DNA of 64,000 bases from Bacteroidia bacterium (GTDB taxonomy: Bacteria; Bacteroidota; Bacteroidia; Flavobacteriales; Flavobacteriaceae), in contig JAUIBP010000002.1 in the NCBI GenBank assembly GCA_030427735.1, positions 124,001-188,000 on the forward strand, written 5' to 3'. The notes under the pieces were generated by a model. The model worked only from the letters and a program-made list of their open reading frames with translations. It ran no database searches and had not been told where the DNA came from. The position numbers were made by a program, and so were the translations under genes. Positions 44,299-53,468 of this stretch are shown one piece after another (the stretch's first letter is position 1; the number at the start of each line of letters is the position of its first letter).

Positions 44299-46086
44299 AT
44301 GCCTAAAAAAACCGTCTTAAAGCAATTTTTAATTTGGAGAGCCAAGCACATCTCCCAAAGGCAATTTGTATATTTTTTAAGCATCGTCTTGGGGTTTACC
44401 TCGGGATTGGGAGCGGTAACTTTAAAAAACCTAACCCATTTTATTCAACACTTTTTAGAGGGTAATTTTGTAAAATATTACCATCATGCCTTCTATTTTG
44501 TGTTTCCTATTATTGGATTTACACTGGTTTACCTTATCATAAAATACATTATCCGCAACAAAGTAAGTCACGGTATTCCTTCAACACTTTACGCCATTGC
44601 CAAACGCAAAGGTATAATGCGGCAATACCAAATGTTTGGTTCTATTTTAACAGCCCCTATTACCGTTGGTTTTGGAGGTTCTGTAGGTCTGGAAGGCCCA
44701 ACTGTTGCTACCGGTGCAGCTATTGGTTCTAACATTTCCAGAATGTTCCACATGAACCAGACTACACGTAATTTACTGGTAGGTTGCGCTGCTGCTGGCG
44801 CCATGTCATCGATATTCAAAGCGCCTATTGCAGCCATTATTTTTGCTATAGAAGTGTTTAGTTTAGACCTCACATTGGCTTCGATGCTTCCGCTGTTATT
44901 AGCTTCGTTATCGGCAATATTAACCTCGTACTTTTTCTTTGGTGACGATATAATTTTACCATTTAAAATTGAAGACGAGTTTCATTTTTCAGATGCGCCG
45001 TTTTATATGATTTTAGGCGTCGTTGCTGCCCTAGTGTCTATATACTTTACAGTAGTTTACGACCGCATTCAAAGTTTTTTCGACACCATTTCTTCACCTA
45101 TGAAACGTGTATTGATTGGCGGTATTGGTATTGGTATTCTCATTTATTTTATTCCGCCTTTATACGGTGAAGGGTTCGATGTTATAAACAACTTAATTGC
45201 CGGAAACCCAGAAAAAGCACTTACCAATAATTTTTTAGGTTTAGACACCTCTAACTTTTGGACCGTAATAATGCTACTATGCGGGTTAATTGTATTTAAA
45301 ATTATTGCCAGCGCCTTAACTTTTGGAGCTGGAGGTGTTGGTGGTATTTTTGCCCCTACCTTATTTATGGGCAGTTTAATGGGGCATTGTTTCGCTAAAT
45401 TAGTAAATTATAGCAGTTGGTTAAACAGTTCTATTTCCGAAAGTAATTTTACATTGGTGGGTATGGCAGGCCTTATGGCTGGGGTATTGCAGGCGCCATT
45501 AACCGCTATATTTTTAATTGCTGAATTAACAGGAGGCTACGATTTATTTATTCCGTTAATGCTGACTTCTGCCATTTCGTTTAGCATTGCCAAAAGCTAT
45601 TTACCGCACTCTGTGTATACGATGGAACTCGGGCGTAAAGGCGAACTTATTACACACGATAAAGACCATGCTGTGCTAACCTTAATGGATATTAAAAAAA
45701 TTATTGAAACTAATTTTATTCCGTTAAACCCTAAAATGACCTTAGGTGATATTGTTCACCAAGCTGTAGTTAAATCCAATAGAAATATCTTTCCTGTAAT
45801 TGGTCAGAAGTCAGATAAATTAGTAGGTATAATTTTACTGGACGACATCCGGCCAATCATGTTCGACCAAACGCTATACGACAATGTGCTTGCAAGAGAT
45901 GTTATGCAAAATCCGCCAGAAATCATCGACCTCAACAACGATAAAATGACCGATATTATGAAGAAATTCCAAGATAGCGGCGCATGGAACCTTCCTGTTG
46001 TTAAAGATGAAAAATATATTGGGTTTATCTCGAAATCGAAATTACTCACGGCTTACAGACGCCAGTTAATTAATATTACCAATTAG
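44299..46086 (+). CDS. ClC-family chloride channel/transporter with CBS domains
   Basis: 595 residues. About ten membrane helices in the first 440 residues. GGSVGLEGPTVATGAAIGS carries the gating Glu in GxEGP, and GAGGVGGIFAPTLFMGSLMG is the second selectivity segment. Two CBS domains follow (about 470-590; FVPVIG-type and LPVVKDEKYIGFISKSKLL), which bind nucleotides and regulate the channel. Proton/chloride exchange is typical of prokaryotic members, but channel or transporter mode cannot be told. A small membrane protein gene follows eight bases later. Confidence 0.88.
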   Translation: MPKKTVLKQFLIWRAKHISQRQFVYFLSIVLGFTSGLGAVTLKNLTHFIQHFLEGNFVKYYHHAFYFVFPIIGFTLVYLIIKYIIRNKVSHGIPSTLYAIAKRKGIMRQYQMFGSILTAPITVGFGGSVGLEGPTVATGAAIGSNISRMFHMNQTTRNLLVGCAAAGAMSSIFKAPIAAIIFAIEVFSLDLTLASMLPLLLASLSAILTSYFFFGDDIILPFKIEDEFHFSDAPFYMILGVVAALVSIYFTVVYDRIQSFFDTISSPMKRVLIGGIGIGILIYFIPPLYGEGFDVINNLIAGNPEKALTNNFLGLDTSNFWTVIMLLCGLIVFKIIASALTFGAGGVGGIFAPTLFMGSLMGHCFAKLVNYSSWLNSSISESNFTLVGMAGLMAGVLQAPLTAIFLIAELTGGYDLFIPLMLTSAISFSIAKSYLPHSVYTMELGRKGELITHDKDHAVLTLMDIKKIIETNFIPLNPKMTLGDIVHQAVVKSNRNIFPVIGQKSDKLVGIILLDDIRPIMFDQTLYDNVLARDVMQNPPEIIDLNNDKMTDIMKKFQDSGAWNLPVVKDEKYIGFISKSKLLTAYRRQLINITN

Positions 46087-46094
46087 ATGCTGTT

Positions 46095-46334
46095 ATGAAA
46101 TACGTACTTTACATACTATTTGCATTAACTTTAGGAAGTATTTTTGCAGGCTTTATTTTAGACGTACCCTATGCCGAAAAGCTTATAGGTTTTGGTGTGG
46201 CCGGCTTATTTTTAATTGTATTCCCCATTTTTGCCTATTACCGTTGGAAAGATAAAGATGTGAAAGATTACATGCTTACCAAGGAGAACTTACAGAAAAT
46301 GCGCGAGCGCGAAGGCGACGACCGAACGCTTTAA
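46095..46334 (+). CDS. Small two-helix membrane protein
   Basis: 79 residues with membrane segments at about 3-22 and 31-49 and a charged, Glu/Arg-rich cytoplasmic tail (TKENLQKMREREGDD). It begins eight bases after the ClC gene, so it is likely part of the same transcript and perhaps an accessory subunit. Its end overlaps the convergent tadA stop by four bases. No named domain. Confidence 0.6.
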   Translation: MKYVLYILFALTLGSIFAGFILDVPYAEKLIGFGVAGLFLIVFPIFAYYRWKDKDVKDYMLTKENLQKMREREGDDRTL

Positions 46335-46780
46335 TTTAAATTCCGTTTTTCAATAAAAAAACGCTTCATTAAACCCGAAGCTTCATCTTCCATAACACCA
46401 CCACGCAATACGGTTTTAGGATGTAATTTTGTTTGTAACTGAATACAACCACGCTCGACATCTCTTGCACCGTAAACAATATTAGAAATCTGACTCCAAT
46501 ATAATGCGCCTGCACACATTTGGCAAGGTTCTAAAGTAACATAGAGTGTGCATTTTTTAAGATATTTACCGCCTAAATAATTGGCGGCAGCTGTTATAGC
46601 CTGCATTTCGGCATGCGCTGTAACATCGTTTAGTGTTTCGGTTAAATTATGTGCCCTTGCAATTATGGTATTATCAATTACAATAACTGCACCAACAGGA
46701 ATCTCGCCTTTTTCGTAAGCACGCTCTGCTTCTTGCAGTGCCTTTTTCATGAAATAAGTATCGTCAAAAATATTTTCCAT
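46331..46780 (-). CDS. tadA: tRNA-specific adenosine deaminase
   Basis: 149 residues from the ATG at 46780 (MENIFDDTYFMKKALQEAE), which matches the family; longer readings would run into dxs. The zinc site is seen in TAHAEMQAI (His with the catalytic Glu) and LEPCQMCAGAL (PCxxC). It makes inosine at position 34 of tRNA-Arg. Divergent from dxs, with only 40 bases between the starts. Confidence 0.92.
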   Translation of the reverse strand: MENIFDDTYFMKKALQEAERAYEKGEIPVGAVIVIDNTIIARAHNLTETLNDVTAHAEMQAITAAANYLGGKYLKKCTLYVTLEPCQMCAGALYWSQISNIVYGARDVERGCIQLQTKLHPKTVLRGGVMEDEASGLMKRFFIEKRNLN

Positions 46781-46805
46781 GCTGTAAAAATACAATTTCA
46801 AAACG

Positions 46806-46813
46806 TACATTTG
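46806..46813 (+). promoter_or_regulatory. -7 element very close to the dxs start
   Basis: TACATTTG, a full match, whose last base lies only eight bases before the dxs ATG. A normal start point would fall at or just before the ATG, implying a leaderless or nearly leaderless mRNA. Confidence 0.45.
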
Positions 46814-46820
46814 TACTCGT

Positions 46821-48599
46821 ATGGCACATTTACTTTCAAATATAAATTCACCTAAAGACCTTCGGAAATTAGCTGTTAAAGACCTTTCTTTTTTAGCTAA
46901 AGAAATACGCGATTTCATTATAGAAATCGTTGCCACTAAAGAGGGACATCTTGGGGCAAGTCTGGGCGTTGTAGAGCTTACCATTGCGCTTCATTATGTG
47001 TATAATACTCCAGACGATCTTTTAATCTGGGATGTGGGACATCAAGCTTATGTGCACAAAATTTTAACCGAACGCCGTAAACTTTTCGATACAAACCGAC
47101 AATTTGGAGGCCTAAGTGGATTTCCAAAACGCGACGAAAGTATTTACGATACGTTTGGTGTAGGGCATTCGTCAACTTCTATCTCGGCAGCACTAGGTAT
47201 GGCTATTGCATCGCAACTCAAAGGCTTTGTTAACAAACAACATATTGCTGTTATTGGAGATGCTTCTATAGCCAGCGGAATGGCTTTTGAAGGGCTAAAT
47301 CACGCAGGTGTTACCCAAGCCAACATTTTAATTATTTTAAACGATAATGCCATTGGTATAGACCCCAGTGTTGGTGCGCTAAAAATGTACCTTACCAATG
47401 TAAAAAAAGGCACACAAAAACAAGACAACATTTTTGAAGCATTAAATTTCAAGTATTTCGGCCCTATAGACGGACACGATTTACCAAAACTTATTGAAAC
47501 CCTGGAACATTTAAAAACAGTTCAAGGTCCGAAGTTTCTTCACCTTATTACCACAAAAGGAAAAGGTTTAAAACAAGCCGAAGAAGACCAAGTAAAATAT
47601 CATGCTCCTGGAAAATTCGATGCTAAAACTGGTGACTTAATAGTGAAATCAACAACCGTACAACCACCAAAATTTCAAGATGTTTTTGGACATACTATAG
47701 TAGAACTAGCCAAGCAGAATAACAATATTATTGGCATTACACCTGCCATGCCTACAGGTAGTTCTTTAAAATATATGATGGCCGAATTTCCAGACCGCGC
47801 TTTCGATGTTGGTATTGCCGAGCAACATGCGGTAACGTTGGCTGCTGGCATGGCCACACAGGGCTTAATACCCTTTTGCAATATCTACTCAACATTCTTA
47901 CAACGGGCTTACGACCAAATTATTCACGATGTTGCCATACAGAATTTACCTGTAATTTTTTGTCTGGATCGTGCTGGTTTGGTGGGTGAAGATGGCGCTA
48001 CACATCATGGGGTTTTCGATTTAGCTTATTTAAGATGCATACCAAACCTTATTGTTTTTGCGCCTAGAAACGAAGCAGAATTACGCAATATCCTTTATAC
48101 TGCCCAACTTGGGTTATCGCACCCCATTGCAATTAGGTACCCCAGGGGTAGAGGTCGCGAAATTGACTGGAAAACACCTTTCCAAAAGATTGAACTAGGA
48201 AAAGCTGAGCAATTAAAATCCGGTAACGAAATAGCCATTTTAAGCATAGGGACAATGGCTTACAATATTGAAGATGCCATAAATGTATTGAACCCAGAAT
48301 TACAGGCTAAAATAGGGCATTACGATATGCGATTTGTTAAGCCTTTAGACGAAAAATTACTGCACAGCATTTGCAAGACGTTTACTAAACTTGTTACTAT
48401 TGAAGACCATGTTTTATCTGGCGGATTTGGTAGTGCTATTTTAGAATTTGCATCAGCTCACCATTACAAGATCGCGATAACAAATTTAGGCATTCCAGAC
48501 ACTTTTATAGAGCAAGGAAGTATAATCCAACTACAACAGCATTTAGGCTTAGATGCCACAAGCGTTGCCAAAACATTAGAACACCTATTACAAAACTAA
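46821..48599 (+). CDS. dxs: 1-deoxy-D-xylulose-5-phosphate synthase
   Basis: 592 residues. Thiamine-diphosphate enzyme that joins pyruvate and glyceraldehyde 3-phosphate at the head of the non-mevalonate isoprenoid route. Recognised by LLSNINSPKDLRKL, GHLGASLGVVELTIALHYVY, the cofactor motif VIGDASIASGMAFEGLNHAG, and GIAEQHAVTLAAGMA. The start is the first ATG after a -7 element and aligns with the family. The polyprenyl synthase at 32.7 kb uses the products of this pathway. Ends in a strong terminator. Confidence 0.96.
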   Translation: MAHLLSNINSPKDLRKLAVKDLSFLAKEIRDFIIEIVATKEGHLGASLGVVELTIALHYVYNTPDDLLIWDVGHQAYVHKILTERRKLFDTNRQFGGLSGFPKRDESIYDTFGVGHSSTSISAALGMAIASQLKGFVNKQHIAVIGDASIASGMAFEGLNHAGVTQANILIILNDNAIGIDPSVGALKMYLTNVKKGTQKQDNIFEALNFKYFGPIDGHDLPKLIETLEHLKTVQGPKFLHLITTKGKGLKQAEEDQVKYHAPGKFDAKTGDLIVKSTTVQPPKFQDVFGHTIVELAKQNNNIIGITPAMPTGSSLKYMMAEFPDRAFDVGIAEQHAVTLAAGMATQGLIPFCNIYSTFLQRAYDQIIHDVAIQNLPVIFCLDRAGLVGEDGATHHGVFDLAYLRCIPNLIVFAPRNEAELRNILYTAQLGLSHPIAIRYPRGRGREIDWKTPFQKIELGKAEQLKSGNEIAILSIGTMAYNIEDAINVLNPELQAKIGHYDMRFVKPLDEKLLHSICKTFTKLVTIEDHVLSGGFGSAILEFASAHHYKIAITNLGIPDTFIEQGSIIQLQQHLGLDATSVAKTLEHLLQN

Positions 48600-48609
48600 A
48601 TATAAACAA

Positions 48610-48639
48610 AAAAGCGAGCCAGAATTCTGGCTCGCTTTT
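48610..48639. terminator. Bidirectional intrinsic terminator
   Basis: A perfect 30-base palindrome: AAAAGCGAGCCAGAA at 48610-48624 with 48625-48639. It serves dxs and the convergent T9SS gene. Confidence 0.9.
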
Positions 48640-48661
48640 AATATGGTTTATGTGTTTCTGT

Positions 48662-51600
48662 TTATTTTACGATAACCTTTTTAGTAGTTGTTAACCCTGC
48701 ACTTGTAAATTTAGCCAAGTACACTCCTGAAGCCACACGAATAGAAATATCGTTTGTTGCATTACCAGATAAATTCAAATTCTTCACATATACGGTCTGC
48801 CCGTTTAAGTTAAATATTTGAAGATTAACTTCACCTAAATTAGATTTAGAAGTTACTTTAAAATTACCTTCAGATACTGTTGGGTATAAAGTAATTCCTG
48901 AAGCTAACTCATTTTCTTCTACACTTAAAGCACCAGCAGTAAACTTACCTGCAAATATACCTCTACCATAAGTAGCAGCAAAGATGGTATTGTCATCACG
49001 TAAATCTAAATCCATAACTTTTACGTTACTCATACCATTAAATGCCGATTTCCAAGTTGGTGCATCACTCATAAAGTTAGAAGTGTACCACACCCCTAAT
49101 TCTGTACCCACAATAACTTCTTCTGGTTTTAATGGATTTTGAAGTATGGCTTTAACAGGAAGATCTGGTAAATCGCCATCTTTTTGTGCCCAAGTTGCTC
49201 CAGCATCATTCGTGTACCAAATATTATTAACACCATAGTTATGGAATGTTACAAACATTTCGTTGGTAGATCTTCCAAACTCGATATCGGAAATACTTCC
49301 TAAAAAGCCTGGTGCTGGAATTTCTTCCCATGTTTGTCCCCATGGCGCACTAGCCATTGTCACTTTTAATAGTTTACCATTAGCCAAACCTAAATACAAC
49401 GTACTGTGCGAACTGGTTTCGTCGTAAGGCGAAACAGCCAAAGCGGTAGCCGAAGCATCCATCAAAGCGTTTTTAATAGTATTTACAGTATAAACACCCG
49501 ACTCACTTTTTGTTCTAAAAGTTCTAATAGCTGGAGCTGATGCAGTTGAGTAGTTCGAGAATAAGAAATCTAGTCTAGAATCTAACACCTGCGGATTAAT
49601 AAAATCGCCTATGTTGGCATCAGAACTAAAAATGGTAGCTCCCTCTCCTGTTTTATAATCTATTTTTCTAATACTGTTGTTGTACACGTAGTTGGTTATA
49701 AAATAGGTATCGGTTCCATCTTGGTCAAAAGACGTATATGCACCATCTCCTCCAGTAACATCTTCGGATCCGTTGATGCCTGCTGAAGCATTTTCAAAAT
49801 AAGGCGTCCCGTTATCTTGTGTTCCTCCTGCAAAATATTCACCTGTAATAGCAGTTGTTGGGGCAACACCAACAGTATAGAATTGCGTTACATTATATCC
49901 AGTATTTCTCGCGGTTGGGTTGGTACCACTAGTTGACGAATAATACACCCCACCATCGTTACCAAACACCATTTTAGAGGTATCGCCATTACCAAATACT
50001 ATAGCATGTTGGTCGGCGTGCATTTCTGGAAATCCAAATCCGCCATACCAATGTGTTAACTGATTCCAAGTTGTACCTCCGTCTTCACTACTAAAATAAT
50101 CTATTCCTCCAACAAATGCCTTTTCATCGTTATTTGGGTCTAGAGTGATAAATAAATCGTAAAATGCTTGTCCTCTACAAAAATCGTTTGCAGCTATGTT
50201 TGTATCGGCATCATCTGGTAAAGGTAAACTTTGTGCCGTAGCAAAACCATCGGTTGTTTTTTGCATAATTACAGGTACACTAGCGCCTTCGGCCAATACA
50301 TAAATTTTGTTGGCATCGGTTGCCGATGCAGCTAACTGCGTACGTCTGGCCGCCAAAGTGTGTTTAAGAATAAAAGCGGTACCATCTGTTGATGCAAAAA
50401 TAGTTCCTCCGCCATCGCCATGAATCTGACTTTGCCTTGTAGATACCCAAATGGTGTTATCAGCCCCTAAAACAATATCGTTAGGCTCGTATCTGTTTCC
50501 TGCTGTAGTTAAAGGCAGTCCTAACTGACTCCAAGACGTCCCTCCGTTAGTCGATTTAAACAATCCGTAATCTCCAGGGCCAAATAAGGTTGAAGGACTA
50601 GCCTTGCTATAAAATGTAGAACCCGCAGCTACATACACTTCCGAAACGCCATTATTATCTCTTACCACGATGTCGTTTACATGCTGATTACCTTCTAATA
50701 CATAAAACCCACCAAATTCTCCAGCACTTGCTGTTATGGTTATATTTACGGTTTCACCTGCATTAATTTGAGTTGCAATTTTTGCTCCATCTTCTTGGGA
50801 AATCATTAATGACGGAATTTGCACTGCTCCCGTAGGATCTTCGCCGCCCATAACAATAGGGTTTCCTGGCTCGTTATTTATCATAATAACGGCTATGGCT
50901 CCTGCATTTTGCGCATTAAGCACTTTTTCTACAAACGTACAATTGCCACGATAAATTAAAGCTATTTTTCCATTAATGGCAGAAGCATTATCTAATAAAG
51001 CACAAGCCTCTGTTGGCTCTGCCAAAACTAAGTTTCCTGTGATATTTTCGTCTGCCTGAGGACCGAAACTAGCACTTAAAGACGTATAAGTACCTGCAAC
51101 ACTTCCTGGAGAGTTTACAATCATTTCCGAATCGGTTTGTAAAACGGTTTCTCCTTCCGCACCACCAAAAATATGAGTCCAAGAGTTTCCGCCATCTGTA
51201 GATTTCCAAACACCATTACCTTGAACATCACCTGAAACATAAGATTCCCCTGTCCCCACATACATAATTTTACTGTTATTAGGGTCTACGGTAATGCAAG
51301 TAATGTTTAAATTTTCTGGTATATCGACAGCAGTCCATGTTGAAGCAGGATCGGAAATTTTTGTGTTTTTCCATAAGCCACCACTAACACCACCAGCGAA
51401 TACTGTTTCGTTTGAAGCGTCGTTAGGATCAAAAATTAAAGCTCTTGTTCGTCCACCTACATCATTTGGGCCTCGCTCTACCCAGTTGTTGTTCGTGTCG
51501 TCTCCTGGCACTCTGCCATTGGCTAAACTTTTGTTGCGCTGTTCCAACAATTCTTTTTGAATGACAGCTAAATTTTCTGGTGTAGGTCGTCCCAATCTAG

Positions 51601-51838
51601 GGTTCATGGTAAGCTCCCACATACGTTCGTTGTAACGTTTAGGAGGTAAACCTTGCTCTGCACGCTCTTTTTTAGATAAGCCTTGAGTGTTTTTAAACGG
51701 GCTGTTTTCCAAATGTTTAGCATGCAACGCCCGAAGCTCGGTCACCGAGTCTGCCGGTGCATCTTTCTTTTGTTCGCATGAAGCTATTACGACTGCTAAG
51801 CCTAATACGCCTAATGCGCGGTGTAGTTTATTTCTCAT
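48662..51838 (-). CDS. Large secreted BNR/sortilin-like repeat protein with PA domain and T9SS C-terminal domain
   Basis: 1058 residues. N-terminal hydrophobic segment ends in IASC (Cys21), a lipobox. Beta-propeller repeats of the BNR/VPS10 type recur (GVWKSTDGGNSW, GLFKSTNGGTSW, YFSSEDGGTTW, WYTNDAGATW). A protease-associated (PA) domain lies about residues 265-365 (IALIYRGNCTFVEKV). The last 75 residues (ITLYPTVSEGNFKV ... GVYLAKFTSAG) are a type A type IX secretion domain. So it should cross the outer membrane by T9SS. No protease catalytic site is seen; likely carbohydrate or protein binding at the surface. Both lipobox and T9SS tail is unusual. Confidence 0.75.
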   Translation of the reverse strand: MRNKLHRALGVLGLAVVIASCEQKKDAPADSVTELRALHAKHLENSPFKNTQGLSKKERAEQGLPPKRYNERMWELTMNPRLGRPTPENLAVIQKELLEQRNKSLANGRVPGDDTNNNWVERGPNDVGGRTRALIFDPNDASNETVFAGGVSGGLWKNTKISDPASTWTAVDIPENLNITCITVDPNNSKIMYVGTGESYVSGDVQGNGVWKSTDGGNSWTHIFGGAEGETVLQTDSEMIVNSPGSVAGTYTSLSASFGPQADENITGNLVLAEPTEACALLDNASAINGKIALIYRGNCTFVEKVLNAQNAGAIAVIMINNEPGNPIVMGGEDPTGAVQIPSLMISQEDGAKIATQINAGETVNITITASAGEFGGFYVLEGNQHVNDIVVRDNNGVSEVYVAAGSTFYSKASPSTLFGPGDYGLFKSTNGGTSWSQLGLPLTTAGNRYEPNDIVLGADNTIWVSTRQSQIHGDGGGTIFASTDGTAFILKHTLAARRTQLAASATDANKIYVLAEGASVPVIMQKTTDGFATAQSLPLPDDADTNIAANDFCRGQAFYDLFITLDPNNDEKAFVGGIDYFSSEDGGTTWNQLTHWYGGFGFPEMHADQHAIVFGNGDTSKMVFGNDGGVYYSSTSGTNPTARNTGYNVTQFYTVGVAPTTAITGEYFAGGTQDNGTPYFENASAGINGSEDVTGGDGAYTSFDQDGTDTYFITNYVYNNSIRKIDYKTGEGATIFSSDANIGDFINPQVLDSRLDFLFSNYSTASAPAIRTFRTKSESGVYTVNTIKNALMDASATALAVSPYDETSSHSTLYLGLANGKLLKVTMASAPWGQTWEEIPAPGFLGSISDIEFGRSTNEMFVTFHNYGVNNIWYTNDAGATWAQKDGDLPDLPVKAILQNPLKPEEVIVGTELGVWYTSNFMSDAPTWKSAFNGMSNVKVMDLDLRDDNTIFAATYGRGIFAGKFTAGALSVEENELASGITLYPTVSEGNFKVTSKSNLGEVNLQIFNLNGQTVYVKNLNLSGNATNDISIRVASGVYLAKFTSAGLTTTKKVIVK

Positions 51839-51857
51839 ATTGTTTAATTGTATCTCA

Positions 51858-51888
51858 CAAAAATAATTTTTTCTTGCTGTTACACAAG
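51858..51888 (-). promoter_or_regulatory. Promoter of the T9SS protein gene
   Basis: On the minus strand TTG (51888-51886), a 20-base spacer, then TATTTTTG (51865-51858), close to the consensus and 20 bases before the start. Confidence 0.6.
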
Positions 51889-51897
51889 CATTCTGGT

Positions 51898-53244
51898 TTA
51901 CGAATATAGCTTTCCTTGCAACTTTTTATATATCAAATCGGCCTGACTATCAGATAACAGCGACACATAATGACAGACATTTAGTAGCCGTAGATACAAG
52001 GAATCCTGATTAAAATCTATAGTTTCTGGCAACGTTTTTAATATTAGCGCATCGTAATTGCTTGCTCTTCCGTAGTACTGATTGTTAACTGCCTGAATAA
52101 CCGTTTGTAATAAACGTGAAATAATTTCGTAACCCGCAATCTCTTTATCGAGCACTTCTTTAGATTGATAAATTTTTTCTACACTTAATTTTATGATGTC
52201 GTTAATTTGGGCTTTGTATTTACTTTTATCGAGTAACGACACAGTAAATGTTCCGTTTAAAATATCGTCTTCGTAAGTTTCAAACACCTCTATAGCTTCA
52301 TTAATTAACGTACTAATGGCTAATGCTCTTAAATAACTTATGCGATCTTGCGTGGTTTGTAATTGATGATATTTATTGCTATCAATAACATCTTTCACCA
52401 ATTTAATTAAATATTCTAAAGCAAAATCTTCATCGATAAGCCCTAGGTTAATACCATCTTCAAAATCAATAATCGTATAACAAATATCGTCTGCAGCTTC
52501 AACCAAAAAGGCTAAAGGATGCCTGTTAAATGCCACTTCTCCAGAGTCGGCTTTATATGACAGCCCTAGCGTATTTGCCACTTCTAAAAACGCTGGGTAT
52601 TCGCTCTGAAAAAAACCGTATTTTTTATCGGCCACATGTGCGGTTGGTTTTTTGGGCAACGAGGCTTTAGGGTATTTAATAAAAGTACCTAAAGTAGCAT
52701 AACTTAAACGAAGCCCTCCATCGCGGCCTGCACGACTTTGTGTCAAAATTTTAAATCCGTTAGCATTCCCTTCAAAATCGCATAAATCTTGATACTCTAC
52801 AGCTGTTAAATCGGCTTTATACTCTTGCCCGGCACCTGTTTTAAAAAATTCTCCGATCGCTTTTTCGCCTGAATGCCCAAATGGCGGATTACCGATATCG
52901 TGGGCTAAAGCAGCCGTAGCGACTATAGCTCCAAAATCGTTTGGCAAGTAACCATGTACTGTTTTTAAATCGGGATATTTTTCCAATAATTTTTGACCTA
53001 CCCTTCTGCCCAAAGAACGAGCAACTACACTTACCTCCAAACTGTGCGTTAATCTGGTATGCACAAAATCGGTTTGAGACATGGGGATCACCTGTGTTTT
53101 ATCTTGTAAGCTTCTAAATTCTGCCGAAAAAATAATACGATCGTAATCTACTTCAAACCCTAAGCGCGTTTCGTCTTGATCTTTACGTAATCGTTTAGTA
53201 ACATCGCCATAGCGATTAAGAGACAATAATTCTTCCCAATTCAT
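51898..53244 (-). CDS. dgt: Deoxyguanosinetriphosphate triphosphohydrolase-like protein
   Basis: 448 residues. HD-domain enzyme: TRLTHSLEVSVVARSLGRRVG and ATAALAHDIGNPPFGHSGEKAI supply the metal-binding His and His-Asp pairs, and VEAADDICYTIIDFEDG holds the further Asp. It removes triphosphate from dGTP (and perhaps other dNTPs), lowering the pool. It is transcribed away from the TonB receptor gene; there is no other nucleotide-pool gene nearby. Confidence 0.9.
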   Translation of the reverse strand: MNWEELLSLNRYGDVTKRLRKDQDETRLGFEVDYDRIIFSAEFRSLQDKTQVIPMSQTDFVHTRLTHSLEVSVVARSLGRRVGQKLLEKYPDLKTVHGYLPNDFGAIVATAALAHDIGNPPFGHSGEKAIGEFFKTGAGQEYKADLTAVEYQDLCDFEGNANGFKILTQSRAGRDGGLRLSYATLGTFIKYPKASLPKKPTAHVADKKYGFFQSEYPAFLEVANTLGLSYKADSGEVAFNRHPLAFLVEAADDICYTIIDFEDGINLGLIDEDFALEYLIKLVKDVIDSNKYHQLQTTQDRISYLRALAISTLINEAIEVFETYEDDILNGTFTVSLLDKSKYKAQINDIIKLSVEKIYQSKEVLDKEIAGYEIISRLLQTVIQAVNNQYYGRASNYDALILKTLPETIDFNQDSLYLRLLNVCHYVSLLSDSQADLIYKKLQGKLYS

Positions 53245-53369
53245 AATAAAAATTTAAGTCTGCGCAATATAACATTTTAAAACACAAAGCACACTGCAAA
53301 AACGCTATACACAAAGTTAAATCTAATGTTAAATTAACGTTTTCTAATTTTCTTTTTATCGCTGCTAGA

Positions 53370-53446
53370 TAACCTTTAGTTAACCTTTTTATGAACTAGG
53401 TTTAATACTTCATTAACCTTGACTTTACATTATGCGAGTTTCTTTG
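53370..53446 (+). promoter_or_regulatory. Pho-box-like promoter of the TonB receptor-lipoprotein unit
   Basis: TAACCTT occurs at 53370, 53381 and 53414, and TAATACT at 53403: all starts are in 11-base phase. The -7 element TTTCTTTG begins at 53439, 36 and 25 bases after the last two boxes. The same two distances occur before the porin and PiT genes. Confidence 0.6.
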
Positions 53447-53468
53447 CCCAATGAAAATAAACGACAAA

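Noticed and set aside
46781-46984. A 68-residue N-terminal extension of tadA
   Set aside because: It would be read through the dxs promoter and dxs coding start; the family N-terminus begins at 46780.
53370-53420. CRISPR or satellite repeats ahead of the TonB receptor
   Set aside because: The units are 7 bases with an 11-base period, vary between copies and align with the -7 element, which is promoter architecture and not an array.
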